A program made the position numbers and the translations under genes. The notes beneath the pieces were generated by a model. The model was given only the letters and a program-made list of their open reading frames with translations. It made no database searches and had not been told where the DNA came from. Below, piece by piece: positions 50,940-60,665 of a DNA stretch of 64,000 nucleotides. Source of the stretch: Pseudoips prasinana (Eukaryota > Arthropoda > Insecta > Lepidoptera > Nolidae); NCBI GenBank assembly GCA_951640165.1, contig OX621263.1, forward strand, positions 2,130,501-2,194,500, written 5' to 3'. Position 1 is the stretch's first letter; every line of letters begins with the position of its first letter.

Positions 50940-51050
50940 TCTAGGTATATATTTATGTCTATGTATGTATATTTATGTATATGTATGTATATTTATGTAT
51001 ATATGTTTATTATTTTATAAATATATATTATTATATTCTAGTTTTAATTT
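50940..51050. repeat. (TATG/TATT)n-rich simple sequence in LINE 3' region
   Basis: 'tatgtatgtatatttatgta' repeats. Confidence 0.7.
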
Positions 51051-51257
51051 ATGTAGTTTATGTAACTATTTTTATTGTAATTTTTAAGTATAAGATTTAT
51101 CACCTCCACACACGACGTGTTAAGTGCACCTACTTTAGTTTTCTCTGCATCACCCTAAGGTAGACTGGTAGAGAATGCCTCCGGCATTAAGTCCGCCTCT
51201 GTACATCCATGTGCAAAAGTTTTAAATAAATAAAATAAATAAATAAATAAACTTTAT

Positions 51258-52379
51258 AAATTACTAGCTGTGCCCGCGACTTCATCCGCGTGTTAATTAG
51301 TTTATATTGTTTTATTTTGGTATTTACAAAAATAAAAGACTTTTCTAAAATAAAAGTAGCCTAAGTTACTCCTTATTATATCAGCTACCTGCCAATAAAA
51401 GTCCCGTCAAAATCGGTCCAGCCATTTCAGAGATTAGCCGGAACAAACAGACAGACAAAAATTGTAAAAAATGTTATTTTGGAGTAGGTATGTACCGTAT
51501 ATATATTCATATACATGTAGTAAAAATGGGTTATTTCAATATTACAAACAGACACTTCAATTTTATTTATTTGTATAGATGTATAGATAATATTAATATT
51601 AGACAAAGTACTAAAAAGTTAATTATTCCAGTTTCGTGTATATTCGGAACTTGTCTGTTGTTATGGCGACTTTAGTGTTGGCACGGCAGTTATTTTGTGT
51701 TGTTTGTTTTATGAACTCTGCCTCTTAAACTAAGTTTTACAAATTTACTATAATGAATATATTTACTAATATTATGACAATATTCAATAAATTATGAAAC
51801 AGTTTAATGATATTAGCTACAGTTGTGATTTCACTGCGTTTATTTTATTTATAACTATAGTATCCTCTGAAGATATCGGAGTCTTCTTTACATCATATTT
51901 TGAAAATTGTTTACGTTACAAAATGTGGGTAAGTACCTAATTCTTATTTTACATATACTTACATAAAGATTATTTCTTAATACTATTGTGTTTGTAATTA
52001 CTCGGTTTTACCCGCGTTAAACTTTATAAATCAAGGCCTATGTGTTAAAAAAGGGAGTCAGCTAACTTCATACCAACTTTTATTAAAATCGCTCCAGCCG
52101 TTTAGACGTGAAGAAGTAACAAACATACACACTCACAAACTTTCGCCTTTATAATATTAGTGGGATATATATGTATTCTTTATTTCTTACATTTTCCAAT
52201 GTGTTGCAATTACTATAAAATAGAAGTTAATATACATGATTAACATATAGCTTTGCAGTACCATCTAGTCCAAATTTAGTCAAGTTACTATAATTTCTAG
52301 ACAACTTTCCTAGGGTCCTCCGTGGCTGCTCTTGCGCTGCCTGCATACAGCCTTTTCCCGTGACCCTTGTGAGTCTATA
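51258..52379. other. Dispersed AT-rich repeats, no gene
   Basis: 51268-51500 is the 'actagctgtgcccgcgactt' 'catccgcg' repeat with 'cggtccagccatttcagaga'. 51995-52170 is the 'ttataatattagtggga' repeat. Between them I see nothing. Confidence 0.5.
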
Positions 52380-52620
52380 TCTATGGACATTGTCACACAT
52401 ATCATCGTAGCCCCAAACTAAGCAAAGCTTGTACTATGGGTACCAGGCGACGATATACATACTTATATACATAGATAAATACTTATATACATAGAAAACA
52501 TCCACGACTCAGAAACAAATATTCGTGCTCATCACACAAATATTTGCACTTACCGGGATTCGAACCCAGGACCACCAGCTTCGTAGGCAGGAGCACTACC
52601 AACTAGGCTACGGTGACCGA
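52380..52620 (-). repeat. tRNA-derived SINE (family T2)
   Basis: Full minus-strand copy: body 'gcaaagcttgtactatggg', head 'gggattcgaacccaggacca' and 'actaccaactaggctacggt'. Confidence 0.9.
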
Positions 52621-52692
52621 GTCCACCCTTCGTAGTTGCCACTCGGACAATATGTAATAATGTCAAATACACAACTCTTTATTTGATAATGT

Positions 52693-53025
52693 CCTCCTAG
52701 AGGAATTTCGGCCACGGCGGCCAGTCTCAATAGAGATTAGCCCCCTGCGCGGGACATATTATAGTGCACAAGTGTGTGCGCAAACACAGGGGCACTTTCT
52801 ATTCCATCACTCTCATGATCCGATGGGACGACTAGCGCCACGACCGGAAAAGTACAGGTACAGGACCGACGGCTTTACGTGCTCTCCGAGGCACGGGGGT
52901 ACAATACCGCCAACTCCCAGACTTTAGGCTGATGTTAGGAATTTTCCTTTTTACTGAAAAGTCCCAAAATTACCTTAGGACCGACCCGGGATTTGAACCC
53001 AGGACCTCGTTTTCTGCGAGTCAAT
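52693..53025 (-). repeat. tRNA-derived SINE (family T1), head truncated
   Basis: 'gaatttcggccacggcggcc' to 'gggatttgaacccaggacct' and 'cgttttctgcgag'; the box A end of the head is replaced at about 53022 by the next LINE. Confidence 0.85.
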
Positions 53026-53029
53026 CAAT

Positions 53030-53810
53030 CAAATCATTTATTGCTGAACATAGGTAGGTACAATATAAGATGACAAATAAAGGCGCTTAGTTCACTATGT
53101 TCTGCCTGATGTGGCATGCAAAGTATTACATTATTACATCAAAGTTAATGTCACTAAATATCTTATTAACGTATGTTATTAGCATTATGTCATGCATTAC
53201 ACTTAATATTAGTTTACAATAGAATTCAACATCATAACTTAAATCGGACTTAGGTACAAAGCATTCACCTAAATTTCTAAATTATAAGTCAAGTAATCTT
53301 TTATGGAGTAGTATGCCTTATTTATTAACAATTCAAGAAGTTTATTTCTATATTTTGTGATAAGATCTTCTAATATAATGTTTTTGGGTAATTTATTGTA
53401 AATTTTTGGGGCCATACCCAAGAAATTTTTATTATACACGGTCTTTTTGTGAGGTCGGAATCTAATTTTATTTTTGTGTCGTTTGCTTTTTAGTGTTTCA
53501 AATATATGGAAGTTGATTTTTACAAACATTGATACCTCGTATATGTATAGACAAGATAATGTCAATACACGAAGACTTTTAAATAGTGGTTTACAAGTAT
53601 CAGTGCTTTGTAGACCAGCTATAGCACGAAGACACCTTTTTTGGGATCTAAACACAGCCTCGATATTTGTTGAGTTGCCCCAGAATATTAAGCCGTAGCG
53701 CAGAGTCGAAGTGACGTATGCGTGGTATGCAGTTAATAGAGTACTCTGACTTACCTCCGTGTAAAGTTTATATAGAGTGAACACAGTACCGCTAGACAAT
53801 AGGCGGTCAC
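53030..53810 (-). pseudogene. Jockey-type LINE C-terminal 177 codons and 3' end
   Basis: Minus strand 'LTAYHAYVTSTLRYGLIFWG', 'FRSQKRCLRAIAGLQSTDTC', 'YNKLPKNIILEDLITKYRNK', 'INKAYYSIKDYLTY'. Open from 53799 to a stop at 53269, then the 3' region to about 53030. RT core missing. Confidence 0.8.
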
Positions 53811-54109
53811 TCTTTATTCATTTCACATGTGTGTGAATGTCATTGGTATCAAAGATAGGTCTAATGAGGAACAGTATCCTATACAAAATCCTTCCGTCTT
53901 CCTAATATTCATGACACTAGTAGAAGTTCCCTCTTGGCTGCGACGTAGCCCGGCTGCGCCATACCTGTCACATGATACAAGTACATTGTAAAACAATGAG
54001 AAAGAATATTACAAAAGTGTTGTGTATTACCATCCAGTCGGTTATTAATAGTGTATAGTGTGCAAGACAATCGCAGCTCATCACGTCTCTGATGATGATG
54101 ATGATGATG
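53811..54109. other. No gene seen
   Basis: A GAT microsatellite lies at about 54092-54110. Otherwise unassigned. Confidence 0.4.
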
Positions 54110-54316
54110 TCTTCTCGGCACAATTTCGGCCACGGCGGCTTTTCTCAATAAAGATTGCGCAGGACATATTATAGTACACAAGTGTGTGCGCAAACACAGG
54201 AGCACTTTGTATTCATCCATCCATCACTCTCATGATCCGATGAGACGCCTAGCGACATGACCGGAAAGAGGTTAGGTACAGGACCGACGGCATTAATTTT
54301 TTCTTTTTACAGAAAA
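54110..54316 (-). repeat. Partial T1 SINE, minus strand
   Basis: 'aatttcggccacggcggct' to 'ttacagaaaagtcacaaaa'; head missing. Confidence 0.7.
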
Positions 54317-54425
54317 GTCACAAAACACTTTGTGATAAGGCCGCCAATTGTACTATATTAATTTGTATGTTGTCGCTTTGTATTATTTTTAAGGTGTACA
54401 ATAAAGAGTTTATCTATCTATAATA
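54317..54425 (+). mobile_element. LINE 3' end fragment
   Basis: 'tgataaggccgccaattgta' and 'gtacaataaagagtttatct', as at 37900-38095. Confidence 0.55.
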
Positions 54426-54427
54426 TG

Positions 54428-54490
54428 TGCCGCGCAGATGGCTAATCTCTGTTGAGACTGGCCGCCGTGGCCGAAATTCGGCTAGTAGGA
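54428..54490 (+). repeat. T1 SINE tail fragment, plus strand
   Basis: 'gactggccgccgtggccgaa' 'attcggcta'. Confidence 0.65.
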
Positions 54491-54557
54491 TATTATTATA
54501 ATATCGTTAGTTGCAGTGTACGTTTAAGTCTTAGAATGTCTGAAAAGAGTGACTCAC

Positions 54558-54705
54558 GTTCAAGTTATAGGTGTCTGGTACGAGTAGGGTGTCGTGGCGC
54601 AACGCACACACGCCCGCGCCGCCGCTGTGGGCACGTACAGCCCGCGTGGCGCACGGCACGCCGCTGCGAGCACTCCACGTGTGCACGGAGCCGCTGCCGT
54701 CCGGA
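54558..54705 (-). CDS. WD40-like exon of a host gene (unit C, third seen)
   Basis: Reads 'SPDGSGSVHTWSARSGVPCA', 'TRAVRAHSGGAGVCALRHDT', 'LLVPDTYNLN'. 'SPDGSGSVHTWS' is a WD40 strand ending in W. The acceptor is CACGTGCAG (54706 upward), the donor a strong GTGAGT at 54552-54557. The first base completes a Ser codon with the two bases left by 57282-57440, and it ends on a codon boundary. The published-style longest frames here are in other phases; splice sites select this one. It is likely the C-terminal part of an F-box/WD40 paralogue, but no F-box exon for this unit lies in the window. A LINE fragment begins about 20 bases upstream of the acceptor. Confidence 0.65.
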
Positions 54706-54724
54706 CTGCACGTGTATTTGCGTA

Positions 54725-55195
54725 AGGAACAATGTAAACATGCAATAATAGAATGGTTATCTCAGCTTAGTTACGACGAAACAGAAACTTTACTTCACAC
54801 AGTACAATAAAATATTACATTACATTACATACCAACACACACATACTTTACCACATACTTATAAACACATAAACCCCTTCAAACTCAATTTATATCACTA
54901 TTATTTTATTTTCTCTTTATTGTGGCAGCATTATTTTTGTATCTCAACCTTTTATGCATGCAACTCAGTTTTAGAATTTAATTAAAGTTTGTTTATTATA
55001 ATATTTTTTTTGCGCGACATCAAGACTGGAGAATGCCTGGAGATCTGTCATACAGGTTTAGAGCCTAGTACAGACCCCAACTCTCTCTAAAGTTCTAATT
55101 AAGCAAAAATTGTTTATACATCGCAATGTCATTTACATACCTATGAACTTTTACGAGAGAAATAAACCATATTTTATTATTTATTGTTATTATTT
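54725..55195 (+). pseudogene. LINE C-terminal end and 3' region next to a splice acceptor
   Basis: Plus strand 'AIIEWLSQLSYDETETLLHT' 'VQ' and a stop at 54808, then a 3' region with AATAAA at about 55160. Only the last codons remain. Confidence 0.6.
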
Positions 55196-55260
55196 GGAAC
55201 ATTTCATATTCATGCACTGCTCAAGATACGGATGCTGTAATTATACCTTTGCAATTCATC

Positions 55261-55299
55261 ATCATCATATCAGCCGATAGACACTCACTGCTGGACGCT
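55261..55299 (-). repeat. RTE 3' end scrap
   Basis: 'atcatcatatcagccgatag' and 'cactgctggac' are the inverse of the RTE tail. Confidence 0.6.
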
Positions 55300-55560
55300 C
55301 CTAGCTCGATGCTCTCACCGGTCCCTGAGCGATCGGCGAGGTTAAGTAACTACGCTCCCGGTCAATCCATAGATAAGTGACCGCCAAAGTGGTTTAATTT
55401 CTGAGCGTCTCCGTGCTTCAGAGAGCACGTTATGCTATCGGTCCCGGTTGTAGTCATTAGACTACAGTCGTTAAGCCATGTCGGAGGCCTACTGGGCGGC
55501 TTGAACAACTCTGTCACTAGGGTTACTACTACCCATATGATAAACAAGCAACTGCTGGGC
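55300..55560 (+). repeat. 5S-rRNA-like SINE, copy 2, with T1-type central block
   Basis: 'caccggtccctgagcgatcg' and 'gcgaggttaagtaac' match 5S rRNA around box A; 'ggtcaatccatagataagtg' 'accgcc' matches box C. It then carries 'ccgtgcttcagagagcacgt', the central block of T1 SINEs, missing from the two other 5S-like copies. Ends near 'cactagggttactactaccc'. Confidence 0.75.
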
Positions 55561-55589
55561 AAAGATCCCCCCCAAAGATGTACAAAATA

Positions 55590-55690
55590 AAGAACAACTT
55601 CCAGCGGCCCTCACAAGATCATCGGTCCATCTTGTAGGGGGCCTGCACACGTTACGTCTTCCGGTCCGTGGTCACCTATACAAGTGCCAT
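55590..55690 (-). pseudogene. RTE coding fragment
   Basis: The inverse of RTE 46235-46330: 'gatcatcggtccatcttgta' 'gggggcctgc' and 'cttccggtccgtggtcacct'. Confidence 0.7.
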
Positions 55691-55777
55691 CTAGTAACTC
55701 GTAAGAAAACTACGAATTAATGTACCACTTCTTTCACTAGTTGCCACTACGAAACTACCTACTAACGCCATCTCTTA

Positions 55778-56063
55778 GAGCGCCTTCACACTAGCGTTTG
55801 TCTGGCGTAGGCGTTCGATAAACGTATGCGCAGCGCGGACGCCGCGACTACGTGGCGTCAGTGCAACGGTACATGAGTATGAATGCGTTAGCGCCGCAGG
55901 TGGTAACTACAGAGTACAACGCAATTTTGTGACGTCTGCGTTCAATCGACTCCAGAGGAAACGCAGCAACAACGCGACACCTGCGCCGCGTTGTCGCGGC
56001 CTCTGCGCTGCGCATTCGTTTATCGAACGCCTACGCTGGACAAACGCTAGTGTGAAGAGAGCC
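55778..56063. mobile_element. Harbinger-like MITE with long inverted ends
   Basis: 286 bases flanked by TTA (55775-55777, 56064-56066). Inverted ends of about 60 bases share 'ttcacactagcgtttgtc' and 'cgtaggcgttcgataaacg'. A 3-bp TTA duplication is typical of PIF/Harbinger. GC-rich compared with surroundings; no transposase. Confidence 0.7.
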
Positions 56064-56110
56064 TTAGCAATGAGAAGAACCAAAATTGTAATGCACAGCG
56101 ATATATCGAT

Positions 56111-56151
56111 ATATTCGAGAAAGCTCGTGTAATACGAGCTTTCTCGAATAT
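56111..56151. repeat. Perfect hairpin, 18-bp arms
   Basis: 'atattcgagaaagctcgt' with its inverse around 'gtaat'. Confidence 0.85.
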
Positions 56152-56189
56152 TTTTGACGGTTTGAGATAAGCCAAATTGTGAGTGAATA

Positions 56190-56320
56190 ATTTTTCAATA
56201 TTTATCGTTTTAGATATATTTTAATACATTGTATTGGATGGTATCTATGTTGAAGTAAGAATTTAATGTTTTTGTTATTAAGGCGCGCGATTTACTGCTG
56301 CCACTGCCTGAGAGGTCCCA
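56190..56320 (+). repeat. Fragment of the 7318-7735 repeat family
   Basis: 'tatctatgttgaagtaagaa' 'tttaatg' and 'gcgcgatttactgctgccac', diverged. Confidence 0.4.
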
Positions 56321-56526
56321 GCAAAACAATTTCGGTGGATATATTTCTTTCCTTTTGAAAATACAGTGTGGGCTTATAAATAGATTATTTATTTAACTAA
56401 TATTAAGTACAAATATTAAGCATAACAGTATATTAAACAGCTTAAATTTAAACCTTTCACGTAGTTGAAGTCTATATTGTTCAGGACCTCTATGACAGAT
56501 CCCCAAGCAGTCAAAAGTAGCAATTT

Positions 56527-56877
56527 CTTTTAAGTCAATTTTTCGGCTCTCGCTTCTTCGGCCCTTCAGTAAATCTATTTTTATTTCATTTATTGGTCAA
56601 TGTCCTGTAAATTTCGTCACAGTCAAGTCATACAAAGTCCTTGTCCTACCCCAGTAAAGCAGTGGAGACTTTACTAGAGGCTTCTATGGAGTTTTAGATT
56701 AAACACAGAAAATCGCAATTCACGGCAATATGGTACTTTCCTCCACTTGTGTCGTTGACGAAGATGTTATGTCTAAAAATCCACCATATTTACACATAAA
56801 AACTCGAATTTACACCAGTTTTTGAAAATGAAATAATGCCTCGTAGCGTGTTTTTCCGCGTTGGCGCCAAAACTCCC
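56527..56877 (-). repeat. Retroposon family alpha, copy 2, with 9-bp target duplication
   Basis: Flanked by TAGCAATTT at 56518-56526 and 56878-56886. The right end is inverse of 'ttggcgccaaaactccc', the same 5' boundary as copy 1. Shared body: 'cagtggagactttactagag', 'ttcacggcaatat', 'tcctccacttgtgt', 'gaagatgttatgtctaaaaa' and 'tccaccatatttacacataa'. The 3' side (56527-56615) differs from copy 1. Confidence 0.75.
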
Positions 56878-56939
56878 TAGCAATTTATGTTAAGTCATAT
56901 CGCCATACCATATGACTATAAGTGGCATAATAGGCTACT

Positions 56940-57200
56940 TTTTGGAACGAAGTTCCTTATCGCGCATTGTGAATGGGGGCTAGACGGAAAAAATTCTTAC
57001 GAAAAGTTTTCACTACACTTCTTGCAGCTGTGCGGCGTGCGCATGTTTCTCTGTCTGTCTCTCTCTTATAGAAGGAAAAACCAGATATTTTCATTTCTAT
57101 TTCGCATTGAACAGTGTGGTTTCGGATTATTTTTGTTGAGTGTATACAGGTTTTTTGTACATAATAAATAATGAGAAATAACTTCGTTCCATCCGGGTGT
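56940..57200. mobile_element. MITE-like segment with 'tggaacgaagtt' ends
   Basis: 'tttttggaacgaagttcctt' at the left and 'aataacttcgttccatccgg' at the right are inverses over about 14 bases. A 94-codon frame inside is hydrophobic and unassigned. Confidence 0.45.
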
Positions 57201-57281
57201 CCCTTGACACCTCTCAAGTTTTTTTTATTTATTTATTACTAATATTTATGGTAAGGGTTCTATCTCCATGGAAGGTGTTAC

Positions 57282-57440
57282 CTGGCCACAAGACAGCCGG
57301 ACACGGCTGGGACGACCTGTTCATTTTCCGGGAGAGTGTCAAAGGTACAGTTGGCAGACAACACTCGCAATGTTCGTAAAGTCGGAAGCGACACGCAGGT
57401 TAAGGTGCCGTCTTCTGTCACTACCCACATACAGCGCCGT
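57282..57440 (-). CDS. WD40-like exon of a host gene (unit C, second seen)
   Basis: Reads 'RRCMWVVTEDGTLTCVSLPT', 'LRTLRVLSANCTFDTLPENE', 'QVVPAVSGCLVA'. 'MWVVTEDGTLTCVSL' is a WD40-type strand pair. The acceptor is CATATTTCAG (57441 upward), the donor GTAACACC at 57274-57281 after CCAG. Phases agree on both sides: its first base completes the codon left by 58943-59042, and its last two bases are completed by 54558-54705. Probably part of the same family as the F-box gene to the left, but the protein alone does not prove it. Confidence 0.7.
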
Positions 57441-57454
57441 CTGAAATATGTGGA

Positions 57455-57625
57455 ATAATTATAAGGGCGAAAGTTTGTGACTGTGTATGTTTGTAACTTC
57501 TTCACGTCTAAACGCCTGGAGCGATTTTAATAAAAAATGGTATGGAGTTAGCTGACACCCTGGATTAATACATACGCTATAAAATATAAAGTTTAACGCG
57601 GGTCACACCGGAAAGCACAGCTAGT
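57455..57625 (+). repeat. Dispersed AT-rich repeat
   Basis: 'ttataagggcgaaagtttgt' start (inverse of 'ataatattagt' end) and 'taacgcgggtcacaccg..a' 'gcacagctagtt'. Confidence 0.55.
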
Positions 57626-57705
57626 TGTTAACTATAATTAAAACTGATGTGAGGAGCTAACATAGTGAAATATAAAAACGCGTCACGTAATTAATCGTCA
57701 TAGCA

Positions 57706-57900
57706 AGATGCTCTCACCGGTCCGTATATGATGAGCAAGGTTAAGCAACTGGGCTCGCGGTCAGTCCATAGATGGATGACCGCCAAAGTGGCTCAATTTC
57801 TGTCGATCCCGAGTAGCTATTAGGCAACAGTCGTTAAGCGATGTCAGAGGCCTACTGGGCAGGATGAACAACTCTGACACTAGGGTTACCACTGCCCATA
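57706..57900 (+). repeat. 5S-rRNA-like SINE, copy 3
   Basis: 'tgctctcaccggtccg', 'gagcaaggttaagcaactgg' and 'cgcggtcagtccatagatgg' 'atgaccgcc' follow 5S rRNA order and spacing. The body 'cagtcgttaagcgatgtcag' 'aggcctactgggca' is shared with the other copies. It lacks the T1-type central block. Confidence 0.78.
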
Positions 57901-57911
57901 GGATAAGTAAT

Positions 57912-58272
57912 GTCCTCCTAGCGAATTTCGGCCACGGCGGCCAGTCTCAACAGAGATTAGCCATCTGCGCGGGTCATATTATAGTGCTCAAGTGTGCGTG
58001 CAAACACAGGAGCACCTTCTATTCCATCACTCTCATGATCCGATGGGACGCCTATGCGACACGACCGGAAAGAGGTCAGGTACAGGACTGATGGCTTTAC
58101 GTGCTTTCCGAGGCACGGGGGTATAATACCGCCAACTCCCAGACTTCAGGCTGATGCTGAGAAAATTTTCAGTTTACAGAAAAGTCTCAAAACCATTTTT
58201 TGGGCCGACCCGGGATTTGAACCCAGGACCTCGTCCTCTGCGGGTGAACACGCTACGACCAACGAGGCAGTC
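57912..58272 (-). repeat. tRNA-derived SINE (family T1)
   Basis: Minus-strand full copy; head 'gggatttgaacccaggacct' and 'cgaccaacgaggcagtc' with a short deletion in box A. Confidence 0.88.
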
Positions 58273-58942
58273 GAATACGATAAGTAATTAGTGTGGGTCA
58301 CGATTGTTCCACCACGTTATCCAAACAGACAAAGAAATCGCTAAGTTGTTTGTCTAAATTATTCAAAATCGAAGGGAAAACATTTGTCAAAACAAAAATT
58401 TGTCAACGCAGAAATAAAAAAGTTACAGGGGTTTTAATTTGGCCGCGCGAACGTAACGTGGAGAATTGCGCGGCCATGGAGATCTCAGCAACTACTTGGG
58501 ATAGAAATCTAGTTCTTTTTGATAATGAAACATTGAATTTGTCAACAATTGTCAAAAGAAAAAGAACTATAAGACTAAGATCAATCAATATTTTTCGAAA
58601 TATTCATCTTGGAAGTTATGGACGCGCAATCGTGCTCTTGATGTTGCTTTAATCTCGATTATTTCTTTAATACTCAAGATTTCGGGAAGTAAAACTGTTA
58701 CTAGAAGAAAGGTCTTATTTTGTCCAATATATACTTTGAACGCTGATATCTCATTATCTATAATAGTTAAGATTTCGGTGTGAACTTCCATTTATTCGTA
58801 AATAATGAACCGTATTGGATAAAAACATGCGAAATAATAACAATTTAGATGATATCAACCCCTTAATATCACATATGTAACTTAATAAAATTTTAGCTGG
58901 AAGTAAAAACACAAGCTAAGTAGCTACTTAGCTTCTACTCAC
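58273..58942. other. Intron sequence, no gene seen
   Basis: A 119-codon plus-strand frame (58293-58652) has no recognised domain, and its base composition matches the flanks. Confidence 0.4.
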
Positions 58943-59042
58943 TCGGGGTGGAGCGTCATGCCCTTCAGAGCTGTAGCAAGCCACATGACGTGCGCGGGAG
59001 CTGCGGAAGCGTCGCTGTAATTCGCTCCAGGGCTGCCATCTC
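58943..59042 (-). CDS. Exon of a host WD40-like gene (unit C, first seen)
   Basis: Reads 'DGSPGANYSDASAAPAHVMW' 'LATALKGMTLHPE' up to a strong GTGAGTAG donor (58935-58942). The acceptor is probably AAATATAG at 59043-59050. It leaves two bases that the exon at 57282-57440 completes. It enters in phase 1, the phase left by the 2235-2437 exon of copy A, consistent with unit C being the later part of a paralogue; one match in three would occur by chance. Short exon, so the call leans on splice sites and phase. Confidence 0.55.
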
Positions 59043-59254
59043 CTATATTTATCAAACAAAATCAAGTAGTAGAAAGTACATACATAGATATAGGAAGAAA
59101 AGTAGAAAGCACAGAAAATACGAATCACAAGATACTAGCACAATAGCTATCGCGAACTGATTTATAAAGTTCCCGAAGCACGTGCACAGTAAGGTGTCGG
59201 AGGTTGTTCGTTAAAATGCACGCCACAAATGCAAGGTCCGATCCTGAACACTAC
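59043..59254. other. No gene seen
   Basis: Unassigned. Confidence 0.4.
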
Positions 59255-59475
59255 TTACTACAAAAACTTGATTAATTAAGTGGCAAAACGACTCGTTCTA
59301 AATTAACTCATTTAAGTACAATGCAATTTCATGGCAAAAAATACATATTTTAAAAAAGGATTCCTACTGAGTTTTCTGGCAGTGTTTCTCAGTAGCTGCC
59401 ACGTCATGCACTGCACGGTAGGGTAAAAAAATATTGACGATTCTACACAAATGTAATATTTTAACGTAATAAATG
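59255..59475 (+). mobile_element. LINE 3' region copy
   Basis: 'ggattcctactgagttttct' 'ggcagtgtttctcagtagct' and 'gcactgcacggtagggtaaa', matching 48600-48740. 5'-truncated insertion. Confidence 0.65.
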
Positions 59476-60049
59476 AATTTTCAATTAGAATTAAAAGTTA
59501 AAGTTTTACCTTTAATTTGCATTTTCAATTTGGTCAGATTAAAAGGCGTGTTCCAAAGTGACCCATTCAGTAGTCACTGAGCTCATGTATGCCAATGACC
59601 TATGGTTTTTGGATAGACAACAACTGATGTCAAACTTCCACCAGGCTTGCTGCAATTTAGGCCTAAAGTCAGTGTGAAAATGTACTTAGACAAAACCTCT
59701 GTCACAGAACTTGGTGAGGATGAAGGATGTGTTATAGCAAGTTGATAAGTCCCGATATCAAGGGGTACCACACTCAATACAAATGAGTTTATTTGCAAGA
59801 ATGTAGTTTACAGGGTATGGTCATAAATTAAAATGGTCCAGCAAGCAACTCATTAAAAATTGTTGAATAATGTCCTAATTAATTATTTGACATCATGGTC
59901 CCATTAATAATGCTATGTCAAATTCAGTAAGATAATAATAATGATGATGTCGAATAATAAGAAATGTCAATGGATTACAATTAAATAATTTAATAACATC
60001 GTAAATAATTAATCATTTTATAAGGTATATATATACCAATATTTATAAT
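59476..60049. other. No gene seen
   Basis: AT-rich with short ATAATAATGATGATG near 59932. Confidence 0.4.
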
Positions 60050-60205
60050 GTCAAAAGACACCGCGATGCGTCAGATATTCTTCCAGATCGTAAAAACATT
60101 TATCTTTTAACCATTGTGTAATTTTTAATTTAAACCTGGGTGAAGGAAGATCTTTAAAACTGTTTGGTAGTTTGTTATATACCTTTATCGCATTAACAAT
60201 GGAAC
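60050..60205 (-). pseudogene. Jockey-type LINE C-terminal fragment
   Basis: Minus strand 'VNAIKVYNKLPNSFKDLPSP' and 'FKLKITQWLKDKCFYDLEEY' 'LTHR'. Confidence 0.7.
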
Positions 60206-60389
60206 ATAGATGCTGAGATTAACAGCAGGATCGGTAATACTTCAGCTGTTCATTCTTCTTCTTGGCGAGTCGATGGCAATCTAAATTGTGTCCGCTCAGA
60301 ACTTGGCTACTCGCATCGCATTATGAGTAGCGTCCATCAGATCTTTAAGCGCGACATGATAACAGATGTCCCATTGTCTGTGGGACCAC

Positions 60390-60665
60390 ACCACATTTGC
60401 ATTGCAGGCTGCGATATAAAATCTCGGTCTACATGCCAATTGTGTTGTGTTCAAGCCTTCAATACTCCTCTGAGACATGGTGTGTGTACCGCTTACGCAC
60501 GTCAGACCGTTTCCATCTTAAATGCCCCCGTAGCATCCTGAAGATCGGGTGGTCTGAACGCGAAATTTTGTGCCGAGGCAATTTTGGTGATATTGAGTCG
60601 TATTTAATGCGTGAAAAAGTTCAATGGTGCGCATATTTTATTATCCCACGCATGACATAAGAGCA
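60390..60665 (+). pseudogene. LINE C-terminal fragment
   Basis: Plus strand 'SSETWCVYRLRTSDRFHLKC', 'PRSILKIGWSEREILCRGNF', 'DIESYLMREKVQWCAYFI': an ETW..Y......FH..C.R.IL.I.W block near the end of LINE proteins. Confidence 0.6.

Larger units (their letters stand above)
49091..51248 (+). mobile_element. 5'-truncated LINE with perfect target duplication
   Basis: Flanked by AAACTTTA at 49083-49090 and 51249-51256. The 3' end is an (AATA)n-rich tail at about 51222-51248. It inserted into the 'ttttacccgcg..aaactttataaatta' dispersed repeat. Confidence 0.85.

Noticed and set aside
54452..54810. Plus-strand 98-codon and 79-codon frames
   Set aside because: The minus-strand frame selected by the acceptor and donor has WD40 features and matching phase; only the last 25 codons of the plus frame are a LINE tail.
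56887..57171. 94-codon plus-strand frame
   Set aside because: Lies inside a MITE-like inverted-repeat segment and is hydrophobic by chance composition.
58293..58652. 119-codon plus-strand frame
   Set aside because: No recognised motif, composition like surrounding intron.
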